From positions 3,276,164-3,340,163 of the forward strand of contig NZ_CP063356.1 in assembly GCF_001866075.3 (NCBI RefSeq): a stretch of DNA of 64,000 nt, in the 5' to 3' direction. Under the pieces are notes generated by a model. The model was not told the origin of the DNA. It ran no database searches and was given only the letters and a program-made list of their open reading frames with translations. A program made the translations under genes and the position numbers. Below, in pieces: positions 53,261 through 61,059 of the stretch; the first letter of the stretch is position 1; the number at the start of each line of letters is the position of its first letter. Origin of the DNA: Anaerobacillus isosaccharinicus. GTDB taxonomy: Bacteria; Bacillota; Bacilli; Bacillales; Anaerobacillaceae.

Positions 53261-53527
53261 CTTAAAGAGGTTGTTCAAAAAGTCCGGTAATCATAGCTCT
53301 CGAATCTCTTCGTTGGCTCGCTTCTGCAGAGGCCTGCTCCTGCGTCTACCAGTTATTGCTTCGAAGCGTTTTTCCTCGTCGCAAGGCTGCTAAGATGTTT
53401 TTGGAACCAGTAACCTTGCTCATGTATTAATAGCATACATTCCGCTGCTCGAAGCCTCACCGCCTCGACCGCCTCGGCTCTGATTATCCTCCTTTTTAAA
53501 CACGCACTTAAAGAGGTTGTTCAAAAA
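53261..53527. repeat. 246-bp insertion flanked by a 21-bp direct repeat
   Basis: The sequence CTTAAAGAGGTTGTTCAAAA plus one A occurs at 53261-53281 and again at 53507-53527. The stretch between is GC-richer than its surroundings (GAGGCCTGCTCCTGCG, CACCGCCTCGACCGCCTCGG) and has no credible reading frame. It lies just after the predicted spoIIG promoter and before the spoIIGA start, so it would be part of the mRNA leader. It looks like a repeat element, not a gene. It fills most of the 538-base gap between ftsZ and spoIIGA. Confidence 0.75.
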
Positions 53528-53569
53528 AGGACTATGAATTAATCTTTAAAGATTAAGAAAGGAGCCGAT

Positions 53570-54496
53570 ATGGCTATATATTTGGATGTCATATGGTTTC
53601 TAAATTTTTGTATCGATTTATTATTACTTTTATTAACAGCACTAGTATTAAAGAGGGATTTAGTCAAATGGCGTCTTTTGTTAGGCGCACTAGTAGCATC
53701 AAGCTCGATCTTCTTAGTTATTACTTCACTAAGCTCACTATATTATCATCCAATGTTCAAATTAGCTTTTTCCGCTTGTATCGTTGTTACTACTTTTGGT
53801 TTTAAAAAGTTCTCGTACTTTATTCAAAATTTACTTTCATTCTATTTCGTTAGCTTCATATGTGGGGGTGGACTAATCGCATTACATTATTTTTTTAATA
53901 ACGAAATGGTTATTTTGAATGGAGTAGTAACAACGAAATCTACAGGATTAGGGATGCCAATTAGTTGGCTCTTAGTACTTATCGGATTTCCAGCAGTTTG
54001 GTTTTTTTCTAAAAAGAGATTTGAGCAAATTGAAGTCAGGAAAGTTAAGTACGAAGAAATTGTTCGTGTAGATTTGTTTGTTTTGGATCGGCAAATACAG
54101 TTAAAGGGGTTAATTGATAGTGGCAATCAGCTACAAGATCCCTTAACCAAAAAGCCAGTTATGATAATAGATATGAACAATCTACAAAATAAATTCCCTA
54201 AATCTATCGTCCAGCAAGCAAAATACCCCGAAATGATTGGAGATCCTACTCTCCAAATCGAAAGAGAATGGGAAGAAAAACTTTGTATTATCCCGTACCG
54301 GGGAATCGGTCAAGTTAACCAATTCATAATTGGTATAAGACCTAATAAAGTAATTGTTACATTGGATCAGTGCGAGGAGCTAGAATGCAGTAATGTTATT
54401 GTAGGTTTGAATTTTACGAATTTATCATCTGAAGGAGATTTCAACTGTATTCTTCATCCGCAGATGCTTATTCAAGGAAAAAAACAATTAGCTTAG
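53570..54496 (+). CDS. spoIIGA: Pro-sigma-E processing protease SpoIIGA
   Basis: A 308-residue membrane aspartic protease that activates pro-sigma-E in the mother cell after a signal from SpoIIR. Five N-terminal membrane helices (about 5-145) precede a soluble protease domain. The catalytic aspartate is D183 in [11 protein letters not shown], the same residue number as in B. subtilis. AAAGGAGC precedes ATG 53570. It forms the spoIIG operon with sigE, 35 bases downstream. Confidence 0.96.
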   Translation: MAIYLDVIWFLNFCIDLLLLLLTALVLKRDLVKWRLLLGALVASSSIFLVITSLSSLYYHPMFKLAFSACIVVTTFGFKKFSYFIQNLLSFYFVSFICGGGLIALHYFFNNEMVILNGVVTTKSTGLGMPISWLLVLIGFPAVWFFSKKRFEQIEVRKVKYEEIVRVDLFVLDRQIQLKGLIDSGNQLQDPLTKKPVMIIDMNNLQNKFPKSIVQQAKYPEMIGDPTLQIEREWEEKLCIIPYRGIGQVNQFIIGIRPNKVIVTLDQCEELECSNVIVGLNFTNLSSEGDFNCILHPQMLIQGKKQLA

Positions 54497-54531
54497 AAAA
54501 AATTGTAACTGTAACTTTAGGAGGTACATAC

Positions 54532-55251
54532 ATGATAAAACTTAAACTAAAATTAACATTGATGTGGTACAAACTACTAATGAAGTTAGGCTTGAAGGCT
54601 GATGAAATTTATTATATTGGTGGAAGTGAAGCATTGCCACCACCACTCTCTAAAGACGAAGAAGAGCACTTACTTAGTAAACTTCCGACAGGAGATAAAG
54701 CGGTACGATCGATGTTGATAGAACGGAATTTACGTTTAGTTGTTTACATTGCTAGAAAGTTTGAAAATACTGGTATAAATATTGAGGATTTAATCAGCAT
54801 AGGAACAATAGGTTTAATCAAAGCAGTTAATACATTTAACCCAGAAAAGAAAATCAAATTAGCAACATATGCATCAAGATGTATAGAAAATGAAATTTTG
54901 ATGTACTTACGAAGAAATAATAAAATTCGTTCGGAAGTGTCCTTTGATGAACCATTAAATATTGATTGGGATGGAAATGAACTTCTCCTTTCAGATGTAT
55001 TAGGAACCGAAGAAGATATTATTACGAAAGGAATTGAAGAAAAAGTAGATCGGAAATTATTAGTGAATGCTTTGCATACTCTTAATTCAAGGGAGAAACA
55101 GATTATGGAACTCCGCTTTGGACTAGCAGGAGGAGAAGAAAAAACTCAAAAAGATGTCGCTGACTTATTAGGAATTTCTCAATCATATATTTCTAGATTA
55201 GAAAAGCGGATCATTAAAAGGTTGAGGAAAGAATTTAATAAAATGGTTTAA
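54532..55251 (+). CDS. sigE: Sporulation sigma factor sigma-E (pro-form)
   Basis: A 239-residue sigma-70 family factor directing early mother-cell transcription. The N-terminal stretch of about 27 residues ([20 protein letters not shown]) is the amphipathic pro-sequence removed by SpoIIGA. Region 2 is [34 protein letters not shown], region 4 is [12 protein letters not shown] and [24 protein letters not shown] precedes ATG 54532. The 246-base gap before sigG has no terminator, so read-through is possible. Confidence 0.97.
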   Translation: MIKLKLKLTLMWYKLLMKLGLKADEIYYIGGSEALPPPLSKDEEEHLLSKLPTGDKAVRSMLIERNLRLVVYIARKFENTGINIEDLISIGTIGLIKAVNTFNPEKKIKLATYASRCIENEILMYLRRNNKIRSEVSFDEPLNIDWDGNELLLSDVLGTEEDIITKGIEEKVDRKLLVNALHTLNSREKQIMELRFGLAGGEEKTQKDVADLLGISQSYISRLEKRIIKRLRKEFNKMV

Positions 55252-55432
55252 AAAGTGGAGTTCTTTAATTCTTATGATTTTAGCTCTTGTAGTTATTTTA
55301 ATAATAAAATTAAAAATTCATTAAATATTAAAAAAAAATAGAAAATAATTTTTCGAAAAAAATATTTGCTGCTTTAACCCTTATGTATCAATGAATTAAC
55401 AAAAATGTTAATTTCCACGTTTCTGAAGTAGT

Positions 55433-55460
55433 GCATATTTTTCCCACCTGAGGAGATACT
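55433..55460 (+). promoter_or_regulatory. Sigma-F-type promoter of sigG
   Basis: GCATA at 55433-55437, a 14-base spacer, and GGAGATACT at 55452-55460 fit the sigma-F/sigma-G consensus (GyATA, GGnnAnAnT). The start codon of sigG lies 37 bases downstream. It gives the forespore-specific expression expected of sigG. Confidence 0.85.
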
Positions 55461-55476
55461 GAATTTTGTACATCAA

Positions 55477-55489
55477 CTCCTGTAAGGAG
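55477..55489 (+). promoter_or_regulatory. SD-sequestering hairpin of sigG
   Basis: CTCCT (55477-55481) can pair with AGGAG (55485-55489) across a GTA loop. AGGAG is the ribosome-binding site of sigG. With the TTG start codon this should keep translation low, as reported for the sigG leader in B. subtilis. Confidence 0.65.
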
Positions 55490-55497
55490 GGAAAGAA

Positions 55498-56283
55498 TTG
55501 ACACGAAATAAAGTTGAAATATGTGGTGTTGATACAGCAAAATTGCCAGTACTAACAAACAAAGAGATGCGCCAGTTATTTGAGGAACTACAAAGTGGTG
55601 ATATCTCAGCAAGAGAAAAGCTCATTAACGGCAACTTAAGATTAGTTTTAAGTGTAATTCAACGCTTTAACAACAGGGGAGAGTATGTTGATGATTTATT
55701 TCAAGTTGGATGTATTGGTTTAATGAAATCAATTGACAACTTTGATTTAAGTCAAAATGTAAAATTTTCTACCTATGCAGTACCAATGATCATTGGGGAA
55801 ATTAGGCGCTATTTACGGGATAATAACCCAATTAGAGTGTCTAGATCACTAAGGGATATTGCTTACAAAGCATTGCAAGTAAGAGACTCATTAATGAGTG
55901 AGAAAAGCCGTGATCGAGAACCAACTATTCAAGAAATTGCAAAAGTACTTAACGTACCAAAAGAGGATATTGTGTTTGCTCTTGATGCTATTCAAGATCC
56001 TGTTTCACTATTTGAACCAATTTATAATGATGGGGGCGATCCGATCTATGTAATGGATCAAATTAGTGATGATAAACATAAGGATATCCAGTGGGTAGAG
56101 GAAATTGCTTTAAAAGAAGCAATGGTCCGTTTAAGTGAACGGGAGAAAATGATTTTAAATATGCGCTTCTTCCAAGGGAAAACACAGATGGAAGTAGCTG
56201 ATGAAATTGGCATTTCTCAAGCTCAAGTATCGCGCCTTGAGAAAGCAGCCATTCAACAAATGAATAAGCATGCAAAAGCTTGA
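55498..56283 (+). CDS. sigG: Late forespore sigma factor sigma-G
   Basis: A 261-residue sigma-70 family factor directing late forespore genes. The start TRNKVEICGVDTAKLPVLTN is typical of sigma-G. Region 2 contains NLRLVLSVIQRFNNRGEYVDDLFQVGCIGLMKSI, region 3 DREPTIQEIAKVLNVPKEDI, and region 4 REKMILNMRFFQGKTQMEVADEIGISQAQVSRLEK. The start is TTG 55498, a weak start that fits the tight control of this gene. It ends in a strong terminator. Confidence 0.97.
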   Translation: MTRNKVEICGVDTAKLPVLTNKEMRQLFEELQSGDISAREKLINGNLRLVLSVIQRFNNRGEYVDDLFQVGCIGLMKSIDNFDLSQNVKFSTYAVPMIIGEIRRYLRDNNPIRVSRSLRDIAYKALQVRDSLMSEKSRDREPTIQEIAKVLNVPKEDIVFALDAIQDPVSLFEPIYNDGGDPIYVMDQISDDKHKDIQWVEEIALKEAMVRLSEREKMILNMRFFQGKTQMEVADEIGISQAQVSRLEKAAIQQMNKHAKA

Positions 56284-56311
56284 GGTAGCCCATTGGGTTA
56301 CCTCTTTTTTT
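56282..56311 (+). terminator. Terminator after sigG
   Basis: A 10-bp stem (GAGGTAGCCC / GGGTTACCTC, one G-U pair) with a 3-base loop and seven T, overlapping the stop codon. Confidence 0.93.
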
Positions 56312-56388
56312 ATTGATATAACAAATATAATTGCCTATTAGGACATATACATGGTTTAAAGATAATTATGGGATGGGGGCAAAATAGT

Positions 56389-56628
56389 ATGTTAAAGATT
56401 TCTGACATTCAATCAAAGGATATTGTTAATATTTCGAATGGGAAAGTATTAGGTCATATTGGAGACTTGGACATTAATCTCGAAGAAGGAACAGTTAAAT
56501 CAATTATCATCGGCGGTACCGGAAGGATGCTCACCTTTTTAGGTGGGAAAGAAACTGAAATCGTGATCCCATGGGAGAATATCGTTAAGATTGGTTCAGA
56601 TGTCATTTTAGTTCGTTTGGATGACTAA
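56389..56628 (+). CDS. ylmC: PRC-barrel sporulation protein YlmC/YmxH
   Basis: A 79-residue PRC-barrel protein: MLKISDIQSKDIVNISNGKVLGHIGDLDI, then IIIGG and EIVIPWENIVKIGSDVILV. The YlmC/YmxH family is found in spore formers; the exact role is unknown. ATG 56389 is chosen because GGGGGC lies 9 bases upstream; the frame opens at 56368. In B. subtilis ylmA lies between sigG and ylmC; it is absent here. Confidence 0.88.
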   Translation: MLKISDIQSKDIVNISNGKVLGHIGDLDINLEEGTVKSIIIGGTGRMLTFLGGKETEIVIPWENIVKIGSDVILVRLDD

Positions 56629-56655
56629 AAAAAGTAAAAAAATAATAACAAGTTA

Positions 56656-56689
56656 AGGCTTCCCAATTGAACATGTGGAAGCCTGTTTT
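56656..56689 (+). terminator. Terminator after ylmC
   Basis: A perfect 8-bp stem (AGGCTTCC / GGAAGCCT) with a 13-base loop, followed by GTTTTATT. Confidence 0.75.
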
Positions 56690-56771
56690 ATTCTCCAATT
56701 TGTTCTTTGGTTTAATCGTAAAATCGCACAATTTCAAAAACGACTAAACTCTATTTGCAAATAGAAAAATA

Positions 56772-56780
56772 TGTTAGAAT
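56772..56780 (+). promoter_or_regulatory. Probable extended -10 promoter of ylmD
   Basis: TGTTAGAAT at 56772-56780 matches the extended -10 form TGnTAnAAT. The -35 is poor. It lies 32 bases before the ylmD start and probably drives the ylmD-ylmE-sepF-ylmG-ylmH run. Confidence 0.45.
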
Positions 56781-56812
56781 AAATAAAAGCATCTAGAATA
56801 GGAGTGTCTAAG

Positions 56813-57631
56813 TTGATAAATGAGACTTTTGTTTTACGGAATAATGTGTATATGTCCGTTGAACCGTTTAAACAAATGAATGATAGACTTCTTGTAGGAT
56901 TTACAACAAGAAAAGATGGATATAGTATGGAACCATATAGCTCTCTAAATCTTGGGTTGCATGTACATGACAACGATGAAGAGGTTATTGCTAACCGAGA
57001 AAAGCTAGCAAATGAATTACAAATAGCACTAGCTAACTGGGTGTTTTCAGAACAAGTCCACGGATCTAATATAAAAAAAGTTTCAAAAAAGGATTGTGGA
57101 GCTGGCACCCACGAATTAACTAATGCGATCTTGGATACTGATGGTTTATATACGAACGATAAAAATGTATTATTGGCAAGCCTTTATGCCGATTGTGTTC
57201 CGCTTTATTTCTATTCACCGACTTATAATATTGTTGGGTTAGCTCATGCAGGATGGAAAGGCACAGTTGGAGGAATAGGTCCTAAAATGGTCCAACGCTG
57301 GACAGAGGATGAACAAATCCCTCTAGAAGCAATTTACGTTGCAATTGGACCCTCCATATCCAAAGAAAAATATGAAGTCGATGACTTTGTCATTAGTAAA
57401 GTAAAGGATGTTGTTACTAATCATCATCACCTACTATACGAAGAAGTTAAACCAAATAAATATCTACTAGATTTGAAAGAGTTGAATAAACAACTCCTAA
57501 TCCGTGTAGGAATTAAAGAGGAACATATTTTCGTTTCTAATTATTGCACATACAAAGAAAGCGATTTGTTTTTCTCTTATCGTCGTGAACAACAAACTGG
57601 AAGAATGATGAGTTTTATTGGTAGAACATAA
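56813..57631 (+). CDS. ylmD: YfiH/laccase-domain protein YlmD (PgeF family)
   Basis: A 272-residue protein of the multicopper-oxidase-like YfiH family, described variously as polyphenol oxidase, purine nucleoside phosphorylase or peptidoglycan-editing factor. Conserved metal-site residues are seen in EQVHGSN (His), ADCVPLYFY (Cys) and HAGWKGTVGGI (His), with the C-terminal RREQQTGRMMSFI. TTG 56813 is the start, since AGGAGTG overlaps the GTG at 56804. It precedes ylmE by 13 bases. Confidence 0.88.
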   Translation: MINETFVLRNNVYMSVEPFKQMNDRLLVGFTTRKDGYSMEPYSSLNLGLHVHDNDEEVIANREKLANELQIALANWVFSEQVHGSNIKKVSKKDCGAGTHELTNAILDTDGLYTNDKNVLLASLYADCVPLYFYSPTYNIVGLAHAGWKGTVGGIGPKMVQRWTEDEQIPLEAIYVAIGPSISKEKYEVDDFVISKVKDVVTNHHHLLYEEVKPNKYLLDLKELNKQLLIRVGIKEEHIFVSNYCTYKESDLFFSYRREQQTGRMMSFIGRT

Positions 57632-57644
57632 GGAGGCAATAACG

Positions 57645-58322
57645 TTGACAGTAAAACAAAACTTAGCCCGAATACAACAGGAGATTGATGCTGCCTGTCA
57701 GCGGGTAGGGAGAGAAAAAAATAGTGTAAAAATTATCGCTGTAACGAAATACGTCAGTGATGAGAGAGCAAAAGAGGCACTAGAAGCAGGTATTTCTCAT
57801 ATTGGGGAAAATCGTGCTGAAGAAGGAGCCCGAAAATGGCATGTTCTAAATGGAAATGGTACTTGGCATTTTATCGGAACGTTACAATCTCGTAAAGTAA
57901 AAGAGATGATCGAGATCTTTGATTATATTCATTCGCTAGACCGGCTTAGTTTAGCAAAGGAAATTCAAAAAAGGGCATCGAAAATAGTTAAATGCTTTAT
58001 TCAAGTTAATGTTTCTGGTGAAGACTCTAAGCATGGGTTACAACCATCACAATTGATTGAGTTTGTTACTGCGTTAAGTCAATTCTCATTTATTGAGGTT
58101 GTTGGTTTAATGACAATGGCCCCAAACGAAGAAGATCCAGAAGCAACAAGACCGAATTTCCGAAAACTAAAAGATCTTCAAAAAGAGGTACAAGCTCTTA
58201 AACTTCCATATGCACCTTGTGAAGAGCTTTCAATGGGCATGTCAAATGATTTTCACATTGCCATTGAAGAAGGCGCAACATTTGTTAGAATTGGTACATC
58301 GTTAGTAGGAAAGGAAATGTAA
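57645..58322 (+). CDS. ylmE: PLP homeostasis protein YlmE (YggS family)
   Basis: A 225-residue TIM-barrel pyridoxal-phosphate-binding protein without known enzyme activity, involved in vitamin B6 and amino-acid balance. The PLP lysine is in KIIAVTKYV (about residue 35), with IGENRAEEG, WHFIGTLQSRK and the phosphate-binding LSMGMSNDFHIAIEEGATFVRIG. AAGGAGG precedes TTG 57645. The stop codon lies in the left arm of the hairpin repeat at 58316. Confidence 0.93.
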   Translation: MTVKQNLARIQQEIDAACQRVGREKNSVKIIAVTKYVSDERAKEALEAGISHIGENRAEEGARKWHVLNGNGTWHFIGTLQSRKVKEMIEIFDYIHSLDRLSLAKEIQKRASKIVKCFIQVNVSGEDSKHGLQPSQLIEFVTALSQFSFIEVVGLMTMAPNEEDPEATRPNFRKLKDLQKEVQALKLPYAPCEELSMGMSNDFHIAIEEGATFVRIGTSLVGKEM

Positions 58323-58405
58323 AATGTAAGATGTAGAATAAGAATTAAGAATTAAAAATATTCTACATCCTACATTTTACATTCTACATTCTACATTCTA
58401 CATTT
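58316..58405. repeat. Hairpin repeat with CTACATT units between ylmE and sepF
   Basis: Left arm 58316-58340 and right arm 58359-58383 are complementary in 24 of 25 positions, with an 18-base loop rich in GAATTAA. After the right arm come further CTACATT units (to about 58405). The left arm overlaps the end of ylmE. It is the most complete member of the CTACATT family in this window. Confidence 0.85.
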
Positions 58406-58424
58406 AAAAAAGGGAGAGAGAGTA

Positions 58425-58850
58425 ATGAGCTTGAAAACGAAATTTAAGCGTTTTTTTGAGTTAGAAGATGACAATAATGATTCACAATTAGCTCAAAATC
58501 AATATGAAGAGATAGATGAAGAATATATAACACGTAGTCCTGAGAAGAAGTCGGATAAAAAAAATGTGGTTAGTATTCAAAGTGTCCAAAAATCAGCAAA
58601 AGTCATGTTAATTGAACCAAGAACATATGATGAGGTACAAGATATTGCTGATCATTTAAAAAATCGTAAAGCAGTTGTTATAAATTTACAAAGAATAAGT
58701 CATGACCAAGCTAAACGAATTGTCGATTTTTTAAGTGGAACAGTGTATGCTATAGGAGGAGACATTCAAAAACTGGGGGCTAACATTTTCCTTTGCACTC
58801 CTGATAATGTTGATGTAACTGGGGCAATTTCAGATTTCTTAACTGAGTGA
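58425..58850 (+). CDS. sepF: Cell division protein SepF
   Basis: A 141-residue Z-ring anchor. It has an N-terminal amphipathic membrane helix ([15 protein letters not shown]), an acidic linker (about 15-55), and the SepF globular domain ([30 protein letters not shown] ... [21 protein letters not shown]) that polymerises and binds the FtsZ C-terminal peptide. AAAGGGAGAG precedes ATG 58425. Confidence 0.96.
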   Translation: MSLKTKFKRFFELEDDNNDSQLAQNQYEEIDEEYITRSPEKKSDKKNVVSIQSVQKSAKVMLIEPRTYDEVQDIADHLKNRKAVVINLQRISHDQAKRIVDFLSGTVYAIGGDIQKLGANIFLCTPDNVDVTGAISDFLTE

Positions 58851-58948
58851 ATTTCATAATTATTAAAACGAGCCATATCAACTATATGTTACGCAACTAC
58901 ATATAGTATCTTAATGGCGATAATATATAATTATGAATTTCACTAGAA
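58847..58948. repeat. Inverted repeat between sepF and ylmG
   Basis: GTGAATTTCATAATTAT at the sepF stop codon pairs, with one mismatch, with ATAATTATGAATTTCAC near 58929-58945. Inside lies a perfect 9-bp pair ACTATATGT / ACATATAGT (58881-58889 and 58899-58907). No T run follows, so it looks like an intergenic repeat. Confidence 0.7.
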
Positions 58949-58975
58949 TAAATATTAAAAGTAGGTGAATAGATA

Positions 58976-59236
58976 ATGGCTCAAATTGCAAGTATTATTA
59001 ATCAATTATTATTTCTGTACTCGTATGTAGTTATTGCGTATATCTTAATGTCGTGGTTTCCAAATGCTAGAGAATCTTCAATTGGACAATTTATTGCCTC
59101 CATTGTTGAACCATACTTAGCTCCGTTCCGTAAAATAATTCCTCCTCTAGGGATGATTGATATTTCTCCAATCGTTGCGATCATTGCGCTACGACTAGCA
59201 ACAAATGGGGTTAATGCGATTTTCTCAATGTTTTAA
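58976..59236 (+). CDS. ylmG: YggT-family membrane protein YlmG
   Basis: An 86-residue protein with two hydrophobic segments (about 5-25 and 60-84) and the YggT-family segment EPYLAPFRKIIPPLGMIDISP between them. It belongs to the sepF neighbourhood in Gram-positives and cyanobacteria and may help septum or membrane protein organisation. The start is ATG 58976 with GTAGGTG upstream. Confidence 0.92.
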   Translation: MAQIASIINQLLFLYSYVVIAYILMSWFPNARESSIGQFIASIVEPYLAPFRKIIPPLGMIDISPIVAIIALRLATNGVNAIFSMF

Positions 59237-59252
59237 GATAGGTTCTTAAACA

Positions 59253-60026
59253 ATGAGTATGTATGATCATTTCCGGAAAGAAGAACGTCCTTTTGTTGAT
59301 CAAGTCTTAGAATGGAAAGAGCTTGTTAAAGGTCGATTTGTACATAAGTTAACGGATTTTTTAGACCCCCGGGAGCAACAAATAATAACAACGATCATCG
59401 GGCAAGATCAGGAAGTTCGTTTTTCGTTTTTTGGAGGAACGGAAGAAACAGAACGAAAACGGGCTTTCTTGTTCCCACCTTTTTTAGAACCAACTGTTTT
59501 GGACTATCAGCTTTCGGCTTATAAAGTTCATTATCCGCAGAAATTTATTCAACTTACACACCCCGATTTGTTGGGGGCGATGATGGCTTTAGGGTTGAAG
59601 AGGGACAAGTTTGGCGACATCTATATACAAGAGGAAGTAATTCATATTGTTATTGCCTCTGAAATAAGCAGTTACGTTGAAGCTAACCTTCAAAATGTTG
59701 GACGAGCACAAATTCGATTAGAAGCGATTTCACTTGAAAAATTGATGACTGAAAAAGAAGAATGGTTTGAAAAATTTATCACAGCAAGTTCCCTTCGCCT
59801 AGATGTCATTCTTTCTGAAATTTATCAACTTTCCAGATCAAAAATCGTCCCGTTAATTGAAGCAAAAAAAGTGAAAGTAAATTGGAAAATTATTGAGCAG
59901 CCATCTTTTCAGGTTCAAACTGGTGATTATTTATCAGTTCGTGGACTGGGGAGAAGTAAACTTATTGATGTCTTGGGTAAAACAAAAAAGGATAAGTGGA
60001 GAATAGAAATTGGGTTGCGAAAATAG
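59253..60026 (+). CDS. ylmH: S4-domain RNA-binding protein YlmH (RqcP family)
   Basis: A 257-residue protein with an N-terminal YlmH-type domain (FLDPREQQIITTII, FLFPPFLEPTVLDYQLSAYKVHYP) and a C-terminal S4 domain (SSLRLDVILSEIYQLSRSKIVPLIEAKKVKVNW, about 175-250). Related S4 proteins act in ribosome-associated quality control, and YlmH can replace RqcP in B. subtilis. ATG 59253 and ATG 59259 are both possible; the ribosome-binding site is weak. Confidence 0.92.
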   Translation: MSMYDHFRKEERPFVDQVLEWKELVKGRFVHKLTDFLDPREQQIITTIIGQDQEVRFSFFGGTEETERKRAFLFPPFLEPTVLDYQLSAYKVHYPQKFIQLTHPDLLGAMMALGLKRDKFGDIYIQEEVIHIVIASEISSYVEANLQNVGRAQIRLEAISLEKLMTEKEEWFEKFITASSLRLDVILSEIYQLSRSKIVPLIEAKKVKVNWKIIEQPSFQVQTGDYLSVRGLGRSKLIDVLGKTKKDKWRIEIGLRK

Positions 60027-60113
60027 CCGCTGAATTTTGCAGGAATTTTTGTATTGATGTCGAAATAATTAATAATCTAATTTGATTTGTGAATAAATTT
60101 GGAGGTGGCAAAA

Positions 60114-60611
60114 ATGCCCTTAACACCATTGGATATCCATAACAAGGAATTTAACAGAGGTTTTCGTGGTTATGATGAAGATGAAGTAAATGAATTTTTG
60201 GATCAGGTAATTAAAGATTACGAAATCGTTCTTAGAGAGAAGAAAGAGCTTGCTGATAAAGTTGCAGACCTTGATGAGAGATTAGCTCATTTTGCAAATA
60301 TAGAATCGACACTCAATAAGTCTATTTTAATTGCTCAAGAAACAGCTGAAGAAGTGAAAAGAAATGCTCAAAAAGAAGCACAGCTAATTATTAAAGAGGC
60401 TGAGAAAAATGCAGATCGAATTATTAATGATTCTTTATCAAAATCAAGAAAAATTGCATTAGAAATCGAAGAACTGAAAAAACAAGCGTCAGTTTATAAA
60501 ATAAGATTTAAAATGCTAATTGAGGCGCAGCTTGAAATGCTTGGCAGCGATGATTGGGAAGATTTTAATAAAGCTAACGATGAAAGAAATGAACTAGTAA
60601 GAGAAGGGTAA
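60114..60611 (+). CDS. divIVA: Septum-site protein DivIVA
   Basis: A 165-residue coiled-coil protein that binds curved membranes at poles and septa. The N-terminal lipid-binding domain starts MPLTPLDIHNKEFNRGFRGYDEDEVNEFLD; two coiled-coil segments follow (about 30-70 and 85-140). In bacilli it recruits the Min system and the sporulation chromosome anchor. GGAGGTGG precedes ATG 60114; the frame opens at 60099. Confidence 0.96.
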   Translation: MPLTPLDIHNKEFNRGFRGYDEDEVNEFLDQVIKDYEIVLREKKELADKVADLDERLAHFANIESTLNKSILIAQETAEEVKRNAQKEAQLIIKEAEKNADRIINDSLSKSRKIALEIEELKKQASVYKIRFKMLIEAQLEMLGSDDWEDFNKANDERNELVREG

Positions 60612-60617
60612 CCTTTT

Positions 60618-60646
60618 CTTGACGTTGATATCAATTTTTCATATAA
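60618..60646 (+). promoter_or_regulatory. Sigma-A promoter of the ileS T-box leader
   Basis: TTGACG at 60618-60623, a 17-base spacer and TATAAT at 60641-60646. It begins right after the divIVA stop codon, so ileS is transcribed on its own. Confidence 0.88.
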
Positions 60647-60652
60647 TACGTT

Positions 60653-60908
60653 TAATAATCAAATGGAACAAAACGGCATCGATTGGGAGAGTACTTTTTA
60701 CGAACATATCGTAGCGAATCAGGGATGGTGTAAGCCTGGTATATACAGTAAAAAGGAAAATCGCCCAGGAGCTTCACACCGAAACAATAGTAGGCTGTGA
60801 CGATTCATTCACGTTACGAATTTCAAGTGAACAGCATTTGTCTGTTTATAAGGGTGGTACCGCGGGTAAACTTTCTCGTCCCTACATAGGGATGAGAAGG
60901 TTTTTTTT
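60653..60908 (+). promoter_or_regulatory. T-box riboswitch (isoleucine)
   Basis: A leader of about 250 bases that reads the charging state of tRNA(Ile). The distal stem I motif GGGATGGTGTAAGCCTGG (from 60722) is conserved. The specifier is ATC at 60760-60762, in the usual GAA..ATC..CCCAGGAGC context, and codes isoleucine. The T-box AGGGTGGTACCGCGG is at 60851-60865. The terminator stem (CTCGTCCCT / AGGGATGAG) with eight T ends at 60908. The roughly 150 bases after it hold no further element. Confidence 0.96.
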
Positions 60909-61059
60909 GTAGTTTTTTTACTACTTAAAGTGATTTGTAGTATTAGAAAAACTGCTTTCGACTATCCTGAGCTGTAAGCCAATTTATTCTAGACTAATGC
61001 CCCAGCAAGTAAAACTAGGAATGTATGTTTTAAAATTAAATAAATGGAGGAAGAAAAGA

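Noticed and set aside
53261-53527. The insertion before spoIIGA as a gene or transposase remnant
   Set aside because: No open frame of useful length on either strand, no transposase motif and no clear terminal inverted repeats; called a repeat instead.
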